Shown: positions 55,236 to 63,959, counted from the stretch's first letter. The stretch: 64,000 bases of DNA from an uncultured Bacteroidales bacterium (GCA_947630665.1 CANRID010000003.1:41464-105463); one strand, 5' to 3'. Numbers and translations: made by a program. Notes: generated from the letters alone by a model not told the origin.

Positions 55236-56468
55236 ATGAAAAAATCAATTGTTATCCTGACGGGGGGCGGTCCCGCTCCCGGAATGAATACCGTAGTAGG
55301 TAGCATTGCTAAAACATTTATTCAGAACGATTACAGAGTACTCGGCCTTCACGGCGGCTATAAGGGTTTGTTCTCTCCGGATCCGAAGTATTGCGAGCTG
55401 GATTTCCTTCTGGCCGATTCCATTTTCAACCGGGGCGGTTCTTATTTGATGATGAGCCGTTATAAACCTACCGATATCGATTTCAAAGAAAATTTCAATC
55501 TTTCTTTTTTTAAAGACAACAACATACACCTGCTGGTTACCGTAGGAGGGGATGACACGGCTTCCACGGCCAACCGCATCGCAAAATTCCTGGCGGACAA
55601 AAATTATCATATTGCCAATATCCACGTTCCCAAGACTATCGACAACGATCTTCCGCTGCCTCAGAATATCCCTACCTTCGGATTCCATTCCGCCGCTGCG
55701 GAGGGAACCAAGATCGCGGCCACCATTTACGAGGACGCCCGCACCAGCGGCAACTGGTTCGTCGTTTCCGCGATGGGTCGGTCCGCAGGCCATCTGGCGT
55801 TGGAAATAGGGGCGACCTGCCATTATCCGATGATTGTCATTCCCGAGATGTTCAATAAAACAAGCATCACGGCCGGAAAGATCATAAACATGGCGATTTC
55901 CTCTATCATTAAGAGAAAAATCATGGGCATACCGTACGGAGCCATCATGATTTCGGAAGGGGTTTTCCATGAGCTGAGCCATTCTGAAATAGAAGCCTGC
56001 GGGGTGAAATTTACCTATGACGAGCACGGCCATCCGGAATTGGGAAAAATATCCAAAGCGCAGATGTTCGGCGAGATGTTGGAAAACAAATTAAAAGCGC
56101 TGAACCTTTCCGTCAAGTCGCGTCCGGTGGAGATCGGTTATGAAGTAAGATGCGTTACGCCTATCGCATACGATCTGATGTATTGCTCCGAGTTAGGAAT
56201 GGGCGTTTACAAGCTCTTTTCCGAGGGCATTACCGGCTGTATGGTGTACTTAGATCTGAACGGCAATATCAAACCGCTCTATCTGAAAGATATACAGGAT
56301 CCAGAAACAGGCAAGATCCCGCCGCGGGGAGTAAATATCCATACCGATAAGGTGCAGCAGATTTTCACTTATCTGATGAATTATATTACCGAGGAGGATT
56401 ATCAGGCTGCCAAAAAATACGTGGCGGATCCGGCGGAATACGACTTCAAAAAGATCCTTAACTGGTAA
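55236..56468 (+). CDS. pfp: 6-phosphofructokinase, probably pyrophosphate-dependent
   Basis: The 410-residue group of the PFK family phosphorylates fructose 6-phosphate. The donor-site residues are of the PPi type: GGDDT (104-108, second Asp in place of the Gly of ATP enzymes) and PKTIDND (132-138, Lys in place of Gly). ATP-dependent enzymes have GGDGS and PGTIDND. PPi use makes the step reversible and saves ATP. The start at 55236 (MKKSIVILTGGG) is chosen over one 7 codons upstream lying on the promoter. A GH13 gene follows after a terminator. Confidence 0.88.
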   Translation: MKKSIVILTGGGPAPGMNTVVGSIAKTFIQNDYRVLGLHGGYKGLFSPDPKYCELDFLLADSIFNRGGSYLMMSRYKPTDIDFKENFNLSFFKDNNIHLLVTVGGDDTASTANRIAKFLADKNYHIANIHVPKTIDNDLPLPQNIPTFGFHSAAAEGTKIAATIYEDARTSGNWFVVSAMGRSAGHLALEIGATCHYPMIVIPEMFNKTSITAGKIINMAISSIIKRKIMGIPYGAIMISEGVFHELSHSEIEACGVKFTYDEHGHPELGKISKAQMFGEMLENKLKALNLSVKSRPVEIGYEVRCVTPIAYDLMYCSELGMGVYKLFSEGITGCMVYLDLNGNIKPLYLKDIQDPETGKIPPRGVNIHTDKVQQIFTYLMNYITEEDYQAAKKYVADPAEYDFKKILNW

Positions 56469-56497
56469 TGAAATAGATAAATGCAGGAAAATAGAAA

Positions 56498-56531
56498 TTA
56501 CCCCTGTTACAACTATTTGTGGCGGGGGTAA
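56498..56531 (+). terminator. Terminator after the phosphofructokinase gene
   Basis: TTACCCC (56498-56504) pairs with GGGGTAA (56525-56531) and is followed by ATCTTTTTATT. It lies only 12 bp before the GH13 start codon, so it could also act as an attenuator for that gene. Confidence 0.7.
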
Positions 56532-56543
56532 ATCTTTTTATTC

Positions 56544-58406
56544 ATGAAAGAAGAGAAATTTATAGTTTATCAGCTGCTCCCCCGGATTTTCGGAAATATC
56601 AATCGGGAATGTATTCCGGACGGCTCGTTGGAGGAAAACGGGACCGGAAAGTTTTCGGATATTACCGACGGCATGCTGGAAGAGATAAAAAAACTGTCGG
56701 TGAGCCATATCTGGTATACGGGAGTAATAGAACATGCCACGAAAACGGATTTTACCCGGTGGGGAATCAGGAAAGATCATCCGTTGATAGTCAAGGGGGA
56801 GGCCGGTTCACCGTATGCCATAAAGGATTATTACGATGTGAATCCGTATCTGGCGGATGATCCGCGGAACCGGATGAAAGAGTTCGAGGCGTTAGTGGAA
56901 CGCACGCACCGGGCCGGTTGCAAGGTAATCATAGATTTTGTACCCAATCATCTGGCCCGCGGATATCGGTCGGACAGCCGGCCCGAAGGTGTGGAAGAGT
57001 TTGGAGAGAGCGATAATAAAGACGTTTTTTTCGATCCGCAGAACAATTTTTATTATCTGCCCGGTACGCCTTTGGATGTTTCCCGGCTTCCGGGTTATGT
57101 CGCTTTTTGCCAGGCGGCCCACCCCTCCGGTGAACCCGGTCCCGACGGGCCGGCTTCCTCTTGTGAGGACGCAGGGGAGGTGTATCGTGAATATCCGGCC
57201 CGGGCGACGGGAAACGATTGTTTTTCTTCGGCTCCCGGCGGAATGGACTGGTACGAAACCGTTAAATTGAATTACGGGGTCGATCCCGCTACGGGCGCCT
57301 CGCATTTCGATCCGCTTCCGCGAACCTGGAAAATGATGCTGGAGGTTTTGCTGTTCTGGGCGGATAAAAAGGTGGACGGTTTCCGTTGCGATATGGCGGA
57401 AATGGTGCCGGCGGAATTCTGGCACTGGGCGATTTCCCGCGTAAAGGAATCTTATCCGGAGATTGTTTTTATAGCGGAAATATATAAGCCTTCGCTGTAC
57501 GGAACGTATGTCCGCTACGGAGGATTCGATTATCTGTACGATAAAGTGGGATTGTACGATATGCTCAAATCCGTTTCCCGGTCCGCCTCCGGATTGTCGG
57601 GGAGGGGAGAAGGGGTGCATGATACGCCCGCCTCTTTTATCTCCCGCTGCTGGCAGGAATTGGGGGATCTTCAGCCCCGGATGCTGAATTTTCTGGAAAA
57701 TCATGATGAACAGAGGATCGCTTCCGATTTCAATCTGGGAAATGCTTTCGGGGCGGTCCCGGAACTGGCGGTATCCCTTATGCTCAATAAAGCGCCCTTT
57801 ATGGTGTATGCCGGACAGGAATTCGGGGAAAAAGGCATGTCGGCGGAGGGTTTCAGTAAGATAGACGGCCGCACCTCTATTTTCGATTATTGTTCGGTCC
57901 CTTCCCTGGCGCGTTTCGTAGAAGGATTCAGGAAAAATGAATGTCTGCTTACCGGAGAGGAAAGAGAAATCTATGAGATTTATAAATGTCTGCTCCGGAT
58001 AGCCATGCGGGAGGATGCCGTCCGGTACGGCTATACCTATGATTTGGAATATGCGAATATGGATACGCCGGGCTTCGATCACCGGCGCCGGTTCGTTTTC
58101 GCGCGGCGGGCCGGACGCTCGGCGCAGGACCCGGAACATCGGGAAGAAGTGGTGTTGGTGGCGGCGGATTTTGCCGGGACTCCGGGCGAAGTATCCATAA
58201 AGCTGCCCCGGCATTTTTTTCAGGCATGGAATATCGAACCGGGGAAAGAGTACATGTGCCGCGATTTGCTGTCGGGACCTTTATTCTCTTGCGGAACGGC
58301 CATCGCCCGGGATGCTTCTTTTACAATGCGCCCCGAGTATGACGGGATTATCGTGCTGCCTGTGAAAAAATACGGTATTTCCGTTATGAAATTTACGTTG
58401 GACTGA
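56544..58406 (+). CDS. GH13 alpha-amylase family protein
   Basis: The 620-residue protein has the GH13 conserved regions: VIIDFVPNHL (128-137), the nucleophile Asp283 in DGFRCDMAE, the acid/base Glu312 in FIAEIY and the Asp388 in ENHDEQR. No signal peptide is seen, so it is probably cytoplasmic and acts on intracellular glycans or maltodextrins. A Pro/Gly/Ser-rich insertion (about 188-213) lies between the regions. It converges with the YbaK gene, with 7 bp between stops. Confidence 0.9.
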   Translation: MKEEKFIVYQLLPRIFGNINRECIPDGSLEENGTGKFSDITDGMLEEIKKLSVSHIWYTGVIEHATKTDFTRWGIRKDHPLIVKGEAGSPYAIKDYYDVNPYLADDPRNRMKEFEALVERTHRAGCKVIIDFVPNHLARGYRSDSRPEGVEEFGESDNKDVFFDPQNNFYYLPGTPLDVSRLPGYVAFCQAAHPSGEPGPDGPASSCEDAGEVYREYPARATGNDCFSSAPGGMDWYETVKLNYGVDPATGASHFDPLPRTWKMMLEVLLFWADKKVDGFRCDMAEMVPAEFWHWAISRVKESYPEIVFIAEIYKPSLYGTYVRYGGFDYLYDKVGLYDMLKSVSRSASGLSGRGEGVHDTPASFISRCWQELGDLQPRMLNFLENHDEQRIASDFNLGNAFGAVPELAVSLMLNKAPFMVYAGQEFGEKGMSAEGFSKIDGRTSIFDYCSVPSLARFVEGFRKNECLLTGEEREIYEIYKCLLRIAMREDAVRYGYTYDLEYANMDTPGFDHRRRFVFARRAGRSAQDPEHREEVVLVAADFAGTPGEVSIKLPRHFFQAWNIEPGKEYMCRDLLSGPLFSCGTAIARDASFTMRPEYDGIIVLPVKKYGISVMKFTLD

Positions 58407-58413
58407 ATCCGTT

Positions 58414-58911
58414 TTATTCTTTTTCCGCCGTCAGATCCGCCAGCTCCGCATGCACGGTCCGAATCAGGTCCTGCGGATCGAGCCTGATCTGCAATCCCCG
58501 GACTCCTGCGCTTATGTAAATGTAGGGAAATTCCATGCAGGTGCGATGGATATAGATGGGATATGCTTTTTTCATCCCGATAGGTGAACATCCTCCCCGG
58601 ATATATCCCGTAAGGGGAAGCAATTCCTTAACCGCGATCATTTCGGCTTTTTTATTGCCCGATATCTTCGCCGCTTTTTTCAGGTCGGTTTCCTTGTCGC
58701 CGGGAATGACGCACACGAACAGCCCCGTTTTGTCGCCCCGCAGTACCAAAGTTTTGAAAACCTGTTGTATGTTTTCGTTCAGTTCCCGGGCTATATGGGT
58801 CGCCGCCAGATCGTTTTCATCTACGGTATAGGGAATGAGTTCGTATTTTATTTTCCCGGCATCCAGCATGCGGGCGGCATTGGTCTTGTTGATTTTTGTC
58901 ATGGCTTTCAT
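58414..58911 (-). CDS. ybaK: Cys-tRNA(Pro) deacylase YbaK/EbsC
   Basis: The 165-residue editing enzyme removes cysteine mischarged on tRNA-Pro. It shows the family segments VFKTLVLRGDKTG, the GDKETDLKKAAK core with the catalytic-type lysine, and GYIRGGCSPIGMKK. A second ATG three codons in (58902) is an equally good start. No partner gene is adjacent. Confidence 0.92.
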   Translation of the reverse strand: MKAMTKINKTNAARMLDAGKIKYELIPYTVDENDLAATHIARELNENIQQVFKTLVLRGDKTGLFVCVIPGDKETDLKKAAKISGNKKAEMIAVKELLPLTGYIRGGCSPIGMKKAYPIYIHRTCMEFPYIYISAGVRGLQIRLDPQDLIRTVHAELADLTAEKE

Positions 58912-59046
58912 GCGGCTACGCCTTTCGGCCCGTCTCCGCTCAGGGTTCTTTCGTTCTTGTTTTTGCAGCCCGAGGCTCTATCGCTCCGGTTTTTTCGCTC
59001 ACGCTTTTGCTGTTTCAGGTTTCTGTCGGGACATTCCTGATATCAA

Positions 59047-59286
59047 TCATATCATGTTTCCGAGCGCTGCGCATCCGATGCAGCCGACAAAAGCTCCGGA
59101 TAAGATGATTCCTATCAGCATCCAGATCAGGGCGGCTTTGGAGAAATTTTCCCGTTCATCCTTGTTGCCTCCGAATCCCCATACGAACAGCATGATGATG
59201 TTTAAAATAGGAATGGCGAGTATCAGCAGGGTAATGACCCATTGGCCCACTGTCAGGCGTTCTCTGTTGTTATCGTAAACTTCCAT
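59047..59286 (-). CDS. Small two-helix membrane protein, unknown function
   Basis: The 79-residue protein has two hydrophobic segments, VGQWVITLLILAIPILNIIML (about 13-33, in part) and a C-terminal IWMLIGIILSGAFVGCIGCAAL, joined by a charged loop (GGNKDERENFSKA). The overall pattern vaguely recalls small CD225-type proteins but I cannot place it. A TAnnTTTG element (59310-59317) lies upstream, supporting a real gene. It is at the edge where the sequence turns A+T rich. Confidence 0.7.
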   Translation of the reverse strand: MEVYDNNRERLTVGQWVITLLILAIPILNIIMLFVWGFGGNKDERENFSKAALIWMLIGIILSGAFVGCIGCAALGNMI

Positions 59287-59309
59287 AAGTTGAATTTTAG
59301 ATTATTTGT

Positions 59310-59317
59310 CAAATGTA
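59310..59317 (-). promoter_or_regulatory. -7 element for the small membrane protein gene
   Basis: TACATTTG on the minus strand matches TAnnTTTG, 24 bp before the start codon. No clear -33 element. Confidence 0.5.
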
Positions 59318-59403
59318 CGAAAAATATCCGGTACCCGTCTCCGGTTTTTATGCTCGGAATATTCATGTTTTTGCCGCCGGAATCGGTTCCCGTCTATGTT
59401 AAA

Positions 59404-59414
59404 TTGATAATCAA
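59404..59414. repeat. TTGATAATCAA palindrome, copy 1
   Basis: An 11-bp near-perfect palindrome followed by TGTTTTAC. The same arrangement (TTGATTATCAA then TAATTTAC) recurs at 59798-59808, on the other side of a 75-residue open frame. The longer 20-bp segments agree at most positions. Confidence 0.6.
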
Positions 59415-59477
59415 TGTTTTACGTATATCGGTCGTTTTTACTGTTTTCGCCGGAGAGTTTAACAGCAACACGTTATA

Positions 59478-59705
59478 ATGGAAGATATCTTAGTTTTTAT
59501 TTTTCTGTGTATTACAGGACTAACCGGCATAGCCTTACTAATGTGGTCTGTGTATCTGTTGGGTGTTTTCATTTATGCGCTTTACGATGGTTTGAGGCGA
59601 CTGTTCAAGCCTGATACCGACCCTAAGCGAAATCATGTTGACATTTCTGGAAGATTCCAGATCCGGCTCTCCAACGATAATGACGATAATAACGCCTCGG
59701 CGTAA
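59478..59705 (+). CDS. Hypothetical small membrane protein
   Basis: The 75-residue open frame begins with a hydrophobic stretch of about 35 residues (MEDILVFIFLCITGLTG, then a second short segment) and ends in a polar Asn/Asp-rich tail (NDNDDNNASA). I do not recognise a family. It stands alone between two TTGATWATCAA repeats in an A+T-richer zone. It may be a real small gene or a remnant. Confidence 0.45.
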   Translation: MEDILVFIFLCITGLTGIALLMWSVYLLGVFIYALYDGLRRLFKPDTDPKRNHVDISGRFQIRLSNDNDDNNASA

Positions 59706-59797
59706 TGTGTCGTCCATTCCTCATAATTGCCGACATCGTAGGTTTTTCCCTACGGCTGTTTCGTTTCCTTACTTGTTGACGCGTCATTATACTTCTA

Positions 59798-59808
59798 TTG
59801 ATTATCAA
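59798..59808. repeat. TTGATTATCAA palindrome, copy 2
   Basis: Second copy of the palindrome seen at 59404-59414, in the same orientation with a similar right flank (AATAATTTAC). Confidence 0.6.
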
Positions 59809-59999
59809 TAATTTACTACTTAAAAAAGACAGGAATCTCAAAAATTCACTTTTTTTGCAAAAAAAAGTGGTTTAGGTAGTGGGTACGTGCTATCTGTTCT
59901 CTTCTGATTGTGTTTCGAATAGAGAAAGGTGTGCTTTTATTAGAAGCGATATAATCTGTTTTTCTAATTCATTTTTATTTCGCATGTTTGATTATCCTT

Positions 60000-60007
60000 T
60001 ATCTTTG
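60000..60007 (+). promoter_or_regulatory. -7 element of the DUF262 gene
   Basis: TATCTTTG is an exact TAnnTTTG match 22 bp before the ATG at 60030. It excludes the in-frame start at 59988, which lies upstream of it. Confidence 0.6.
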
Positions 60008-60029
60008 TTGGGAACTAAATAGAAAATAT

Positions 60030-62111
60030 ATGAAAGGAGATGCTCAACCACTAATAAAATTTTTTGATGGATCTGACAAACGATTTATCATTCCACTCTA
60101 CCAGCGTAATTATGATTGGAAAGAGGAAAATTGTGAACAGCTTTTCCGTGATTTACTTAAACTTCATAAGAGCGATAGGAAAAGCCATTTTTTTGGGAGT
60201 ATTGTTTCTAGTATCCAAAGTGGTACTGAAGATCGATATATAATTGATGGACAACAGCGCATTACAACGGTTTCTCTCCTCTTGATCGCCATGGTCAATG
60301 CAAGTAAGGAGAATAAGATTTCCGTTGAAGACCCAAAACTCGTTGAGAAGATATTCAAACGCTATCTGGTTGATGAATATCAAGAAGATGAGCGTAAGGT
60401 AAAATTAAAGCCCATAAAGAAAGATATGCAGGCATTTGATGCATTGTTATATAAGCCAGTAGATAAATACATTAATGATTCAAATGTGACACGAAATTAT
60501 AAATATCTTTATAATAAGGTTGTAGGTTGTGACTTGACGGTGGACAAACTTTTTGATGCAATAAAGAAACTTGAAGTCATAAATATTCGACTAGACGAAG
60601 ATGATGACCCACAGTTGATTTTTGAAAGCCTCAATTCTACAGGTTTAGATCTTAGTGAGGCTGATAAGATTCGCAATTATTTGTTGATGTCATTGTCTCC
60701 GACAGAACAGGAATCATTATATACGGCATACTGGAATCCGATTGAAGAAGCTACTAAGTATGATCCTTCCTCTTTTGTCAGGGATTATCTTACGATGAAG
60801 CAAGGCAAAATTGGAAAAATTGACAAAATATACTTTATATTCAAGGAGTATGCTGAGTCTCCGCAATGTGACAGAACAAAATTGTTGTCTGATATGTATT
60901 ATTATGCCCAAATATACGCAAAAATAGATAGGGCTGACTTCGATAATGACAGAATAAATCAAAAAATCAATCAGGTCCGCACGTTGGACTCAACAGTAGC
61001 TTACCCGTTTTATATGGCATTCTTTGATTATGCCAATTTATCGGGAATGAGTATTGATGAACAATTTAAGGTACTTGATATTGTAGAATCTTACTGGGCA
61101 AGACGAATAATATGTAATTTGCCATCAAATGCCTTAAACAAGGTATTTTCCACGTTGCATAAAGAAACACTAAATATTATTACAAAAACTCAAGAAGGTG
61201 CAAAACCTTCATATATTGAAGTTTTGACATGTCAGTTATTGAAGAAGGGACGGTCTTCGGTATTTCCAACCGATGATGAAGTCAAAGAAGATTTTTGTAC
61301 GCGTCAAGTATATAAAATGCCTGTCAATGCTCGAATGTTTATTCTAGAACGTTTGGAAAATAGGGATAGTAAGGAAAGGCATGATGTTGTCAAATCGCTA
61401 TCCGAGAAAGAGATTACGATTGAGCACATAATGCCTCAAACTTTGTCTGAAAAATGGAAACAGGCATTGGGGCAGGATTGGGAGCGTATTCACCAACAGT
61501 ATCTACATACTATGGCCAATTTGACTTTGACAGGTTATAATTCACAGTATAGTAATCTGACGTTTGAAGAGAAAAGGGATATGGAGAAGGGGTTCAATGA
61601 TAGTGCTTTTCGCTTGAACAACTTTGTTAAATCTTGCACAAAATGGACTGAAGATGAGATGAAACAGCGCCAATCAGAATTACTAAACGTATTTATGCAA
61701 TTATGGCCGATGCCGACCACGTCTTTTGTCCCCGTTTATGCAGAAGCAGAGTCTGCAACTTTAGATGATGAAGATTTTGAGTTTACGGGTAAAAAATTGC
61801 AGGCATATATTTATCGAGGTGTAAAATACAACGTCACCACATGGAAAGAAATGCTTATACAGTTGTGTGGTCATGTATTGTTAGAGAAAAGATCTACTTT
61901 GGAATGGCTCTGTGCCAATGAAAAAAATGGTTTCTCAAATACGCCAGAATTAGGACGGATGGAATTTTCGGATGGCTTATATGTTTGGACCGATAACAGT
62001 ACGTCCTCAAAGATATGGGTTATACATGGAATGTTCTCGGAGTGCAATATCCCGTATTCAGAACTGGCTTTTGAATTTAGAGCAAGTTCGGAAGAAGAAC
62101 CCGAAGAATAG
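60030..62111 (+). CDS. DUF262-DUF1524 protein (GmrSD-like predicted nuclease)
   Basis: The 693-residue protein has an N-terminal DUF262 (ParB/Srx-like) domain with IPLYQRNYDWKEENC, the DGQQRITT motif and FESLNSTGLDLSEADKIRNY. A DUF1524 His-Me nuclease domain follows with IEHIMPQTLS, NLTLTGYNSQYSN and the later basic segment. This pairing is that of GmrS and GmrD in type IV restriction enzymes, which cut modified phage DNA using NTP hydrolysis. About 110 C-terminal residues (from about 580: LQAYIYRGVKYNVTTWKEM) form an extra domain I cannot place. The A+T-rich sequence and isolated position suggest acquisition by transfer. Confidence 0.85.
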   Translation: MKGDAQPLIKFFDGSDKRFIIPLYQRNYDWKEENCEQLFRDLLKLHKSDRKSHFFGSIVSSIQSGTEDRYIIDGQQRITTVSLLLIAMVNASKENKISVEDPKLVEKIFKRYLVDEYQEDERKVKLKPIKKDMQAFDALLYKPVDKYINDSNVTRNYKYLYNKVVGCDLTVDKLFDAIKKLEVINIRLDEDDDPQLIFESLNSTGLDLSEADKIRNYLLMSLSPTEQESLYTAYWNPIEEATKYDPSSFVRDYLTMKQGKIGKIDKIYFIFKEYAESPQCDRTKLLSDMYYYAQIYAKIDRADFDNDRINQKINQVRTLDSTVAYPFYMAFFDYANLSGMSIDEQFKVLDIVESYWARRIICNLPSNALNKVFSTLHKETLNIITKTQEGAKPSYIEVLTCQLLKKGRSSVFPTDDEVKEDFCTRQVYKMPVNARMFILERLENRDSKERHDVVKSLSEKEITIEHIMPQTLSEKWKQALGQDWERIHQQYLHTMANLTLTGYNSQYSNLTFEEKRDMEKGFNDSAFRLNNFVKSCTKWTEDEMKQRQSELLNVFMQLWPMPTTSFVPVYAEAESATLDDEDFEFTGKKLQAYIYRGVKYNVTTWKEMLIQLCGHVLLEKRSTLEWLCANEKNGFSNTPELGRMEFSDGLYVWTDNSTSSKIWVIHGMFSECNIPYSELAFEFRASSEEEPEE

Positions 62112-62143
62112 AGAGTATAATAACTTCCTATATTTGAGGATAG

Positions 62144-62175
62144 GATTCAGATATAAGTCAAAATATACCTGAATC
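62144..62175 (+). terminator. Weak hairpin after the DUF262 gene
   Basis: GATTCAG (62144-62150) pairs with CTGAATC (62169-62175), 33 bp past the stop. The downstream T content is modest (ATGTTTCT), so termination is uncertain. Confidence 0.35.
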
Positions 62176-62368
62176 ATGTTTCTCCATTTACACAATATTA
62201 TGAACACTGCCTTACACTACCCACAATTTAGTTTATAGTCTCTGAAGCTAATATGTCATGGCTCAGCCATCTCATTTCTTCCCTTTATTTTACCTTTACC
62301 TTAATGAATGTATATAGGAATACGGGGATAAAGTTGGTACAAATTATATTACAGATTGGTTCCTTTTT

Positions 62369-62469
62369 ACCGAATAGAATAATGTCACCGAAAAATGAGT
62401 AGAACAAAATCTGAATTACCGAATGATTTAAAGTCATATTGCCGAAAAATACTATTCCAAATTACCGAA
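62369..62469. repeat. Five spaced ACCGAA-type repeats upstream of the ATPase gene
   Basis: ACCGAA occurs at 62369, 62387, 62418 and 62464, and GCCGAA at 62441, all in the same orientation and usually preceded by T-rich bases (TTACCGAA). Spacings are 18, 31, 23 and 23 bp. The last copy ends 16 bp before the -7 promoter element, so the set covers the region where an activator or repressor would bind. Confidence 0.6.
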
Positions 62470-62485
62470 CATAATTTTTTTTGAT

Positions 62486-62493
62486 TACCTTTG
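62486..62493 (+). promoter_or_regulatory. -7 element of the DUF4143 ATPase gene
   Basis: TACCTTTG matches TAnnTTTG exactly and lies 21 bp before the ATG at 62515. Confidence 0.6.
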
Positions 62494-62514
62494 TAAGAGT
62501 AAATGCTTTAATTT

Positions 62515-63798
62515 ATGGATGGTTACAGGCATAGAATAATGGATGGCCTACTTGAAAAGAAGTTGCAAGCAAAAGGAGCCGTGCTGATAGAAGGTCCTAA
62601 ATGGTGTGGCAAGACAACTACAGCAGAGGAAATTGCTGCCAGCAAAATATTGCTGGCTCGAACTGATGTGAAGAACAATTTCAAGAGCCTGTTAGAAATA
62701 GATACAGATGCTGCGTTATCAGGAGATACCCCAATGCTTATTGATGAGTGGCAGACCGTACCCAAATTGTGGAATGCAGTAAGATATACTGTTGACCACC
62801 GTCGTAAAATGGGGCAGTTCATTTTAACAGGCTCCGCAGTCCCTGATAAGGAGGCAGAAGGGGAAAGAGAACATTCCGGAACAGGACGCTTTGCCTGGTT
62901 GACAATGCGGCCTATGACATTGTTTGAGTCTGGAGAATCAAATGGAAAGGTAAGCTTCGGCAACTTATTTACTGCTCCAGAAAAGATATTGGAAAAGAAT
63001 GACCTTAAATTACAAGACATTGCTTTTCTGATTTGTCGTGGCGGTTGGCCTATGGCTGTAGGATTACCCGAAGAGGCGGCATTGGAACAAGCATTTGATT
63101 ACTACGATGCAGTAACCAAGGAAGATATAACCAAAGTCGATGGCGTCAAAAGAGCTTCAGAACGAGTGCAACGCTTGATGAGAGCATATGCCCGACATCA
63201 AGGGACACAGGTATCAATCGCAACATTAAAGGAGGATTTAAAAAACAACGATACTGCAACGCTTGATGATGATACTATAAGTTCTTACCTCGAAGCTTTG
63301 AGAAAAATATTTGTGGTAGAAGATATGCAGGCTTAGAATCCGAATCTTCGTTCAAAGACTGTAATCCGTACAGCAGATACACGCTATTTTGTTGATCCTT
63401 CTATCGCAACGGCTGCATTAGGTTTAGGTCCAGAAGATTTAATGAATGACCTGAAGACAATGGGGTTCTTCTTTGAAACAATGTGCGTAAGAGATCTGCG
63501 TGTGTTTGCAGAAGCATTAAATGGTAACGTATATCATTATCGAGACAAAAGCGGTTTGGAATGCGATGCAGTAGTACATCTTCGCAACGGACAGTATGGG
63601 CTTATTGAAGTCAAACTCGGAGGAGAGACCTTGATAAACGAAGGTGTAGAAACGCTGACTTCATTAGCTAAGCAGATTGACACTACACGAATGAAAGCAC
63701 CAGCCTTTAAGATGATATTAACGGCAACAGGCGAATATGCTTATCGCCGTCCTGAAGATGGAATTTACATTGTCCCGATAGGATGTTTGAAACAATAA
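62515..63798 (+). pseudogene. AAA/DUF4143 ATP-binding protein interrupted by an in-frame TAG
   Basis: A single reading frame of 428 codons encodes a typical Bacteroidetes AAA_14/DUF4143 ATPase but is broken by one TAG at 63334-63336 (codon 274). The N-terminal part has Walker A GPKWCGKT (28-35), Walker B-like PMLIDEWQ and the sensor region FILTGSAVPD. Translation of the same frame continues past the stop with NPNLRSKTVIRTADTRYF and the DUF4143 nuclease-like YHYRDKSGLECDAVV and YGLIEVKLGG. The family usually has a tryptophan (TGG) at the stop position, so one base change explains the break. Function of the family is unknown; they are common and variable in gut Bacteroidetes. Confidence 0.85.
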
Positions 63799-63837
63799 AA
63801 TCATTGAAAGTTACAAAAATAGCCTTTCCTTTTGGGG

Positions 63838-63877
63838 CCCCGACTGACCTCGTCTGCAAAGATAAGGCATGTCGGGG
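63838..63877 (+). terminator. Hairpin after the DUF4143 pseudogene
   Basis: CCCCGAC (63838-63844) pairs with GTCGGGG (63871-63877), followed by TTTATT. The loop is long (26 nt), so it is a moderate candidate. Confidence 0.5.
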
Positions 63878-63915
63878 TTTATTGTAAGCATCCGAAGAAG
63901 TACGACTGTTAGTTT

Positions 63916-63950
63916 GTGTTAGCGGCATGTAACTTTGCGGCTACTAACAC
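63916..63950 (+). terminator. Hairpin with T-tract just before the last gene
   Basis: GTGTTAG (63916-63922) pairs with CTAACAC (63944-63950), followed directly by GTTTTTTAT. It ends 9 bp before the next ATG, so it may be a terminator of upstream transcription or an attenuator of the gene that follows. Confidence 0.5.
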
Positions 63951-63959
63951 GTTTTTTAT

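Larger units (their letters stand above)
59706..60029. other. 324-bp non-coding interval before the DUF262 gene
   Basis: It holds the second TTGATTATCAA palindrome (59798-59808) and an A/T-homopolymer region around 59850-59870. The promoter element for the DUF262 gene is at 60000-60007. No protein-coding frame or RNA gene is convincing. Confidence 0.65.
62112..62514. other. 403-bp non-coding interval with an ACCGAA repeat set
   Basis: It contains a weak hairpin after the DUF262 gene (62144-62175) and five spaced ACCGAA-type repeats (62369-62469). The -7 element of the ATPase gene is at 62486-62493. No credible gene is seen. Confidence 0.65.

Noticed and set aside
58912..59046. Plus-strand open frames between ybaK and the small membrane gene
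   Set aside because: They are antisense readings across the flanking genes with Phe/Arg/Ser-rich composition and no family features.
63334..63336. TAG read as an amino acid by recoding or suppression
   Set aside because: No pyrrolysine or suppressor tRNA signs are present, and other genes in the window use TAG as an ordinary stop (for example at the ends of cydA and the 5'-nucleotidase gene).
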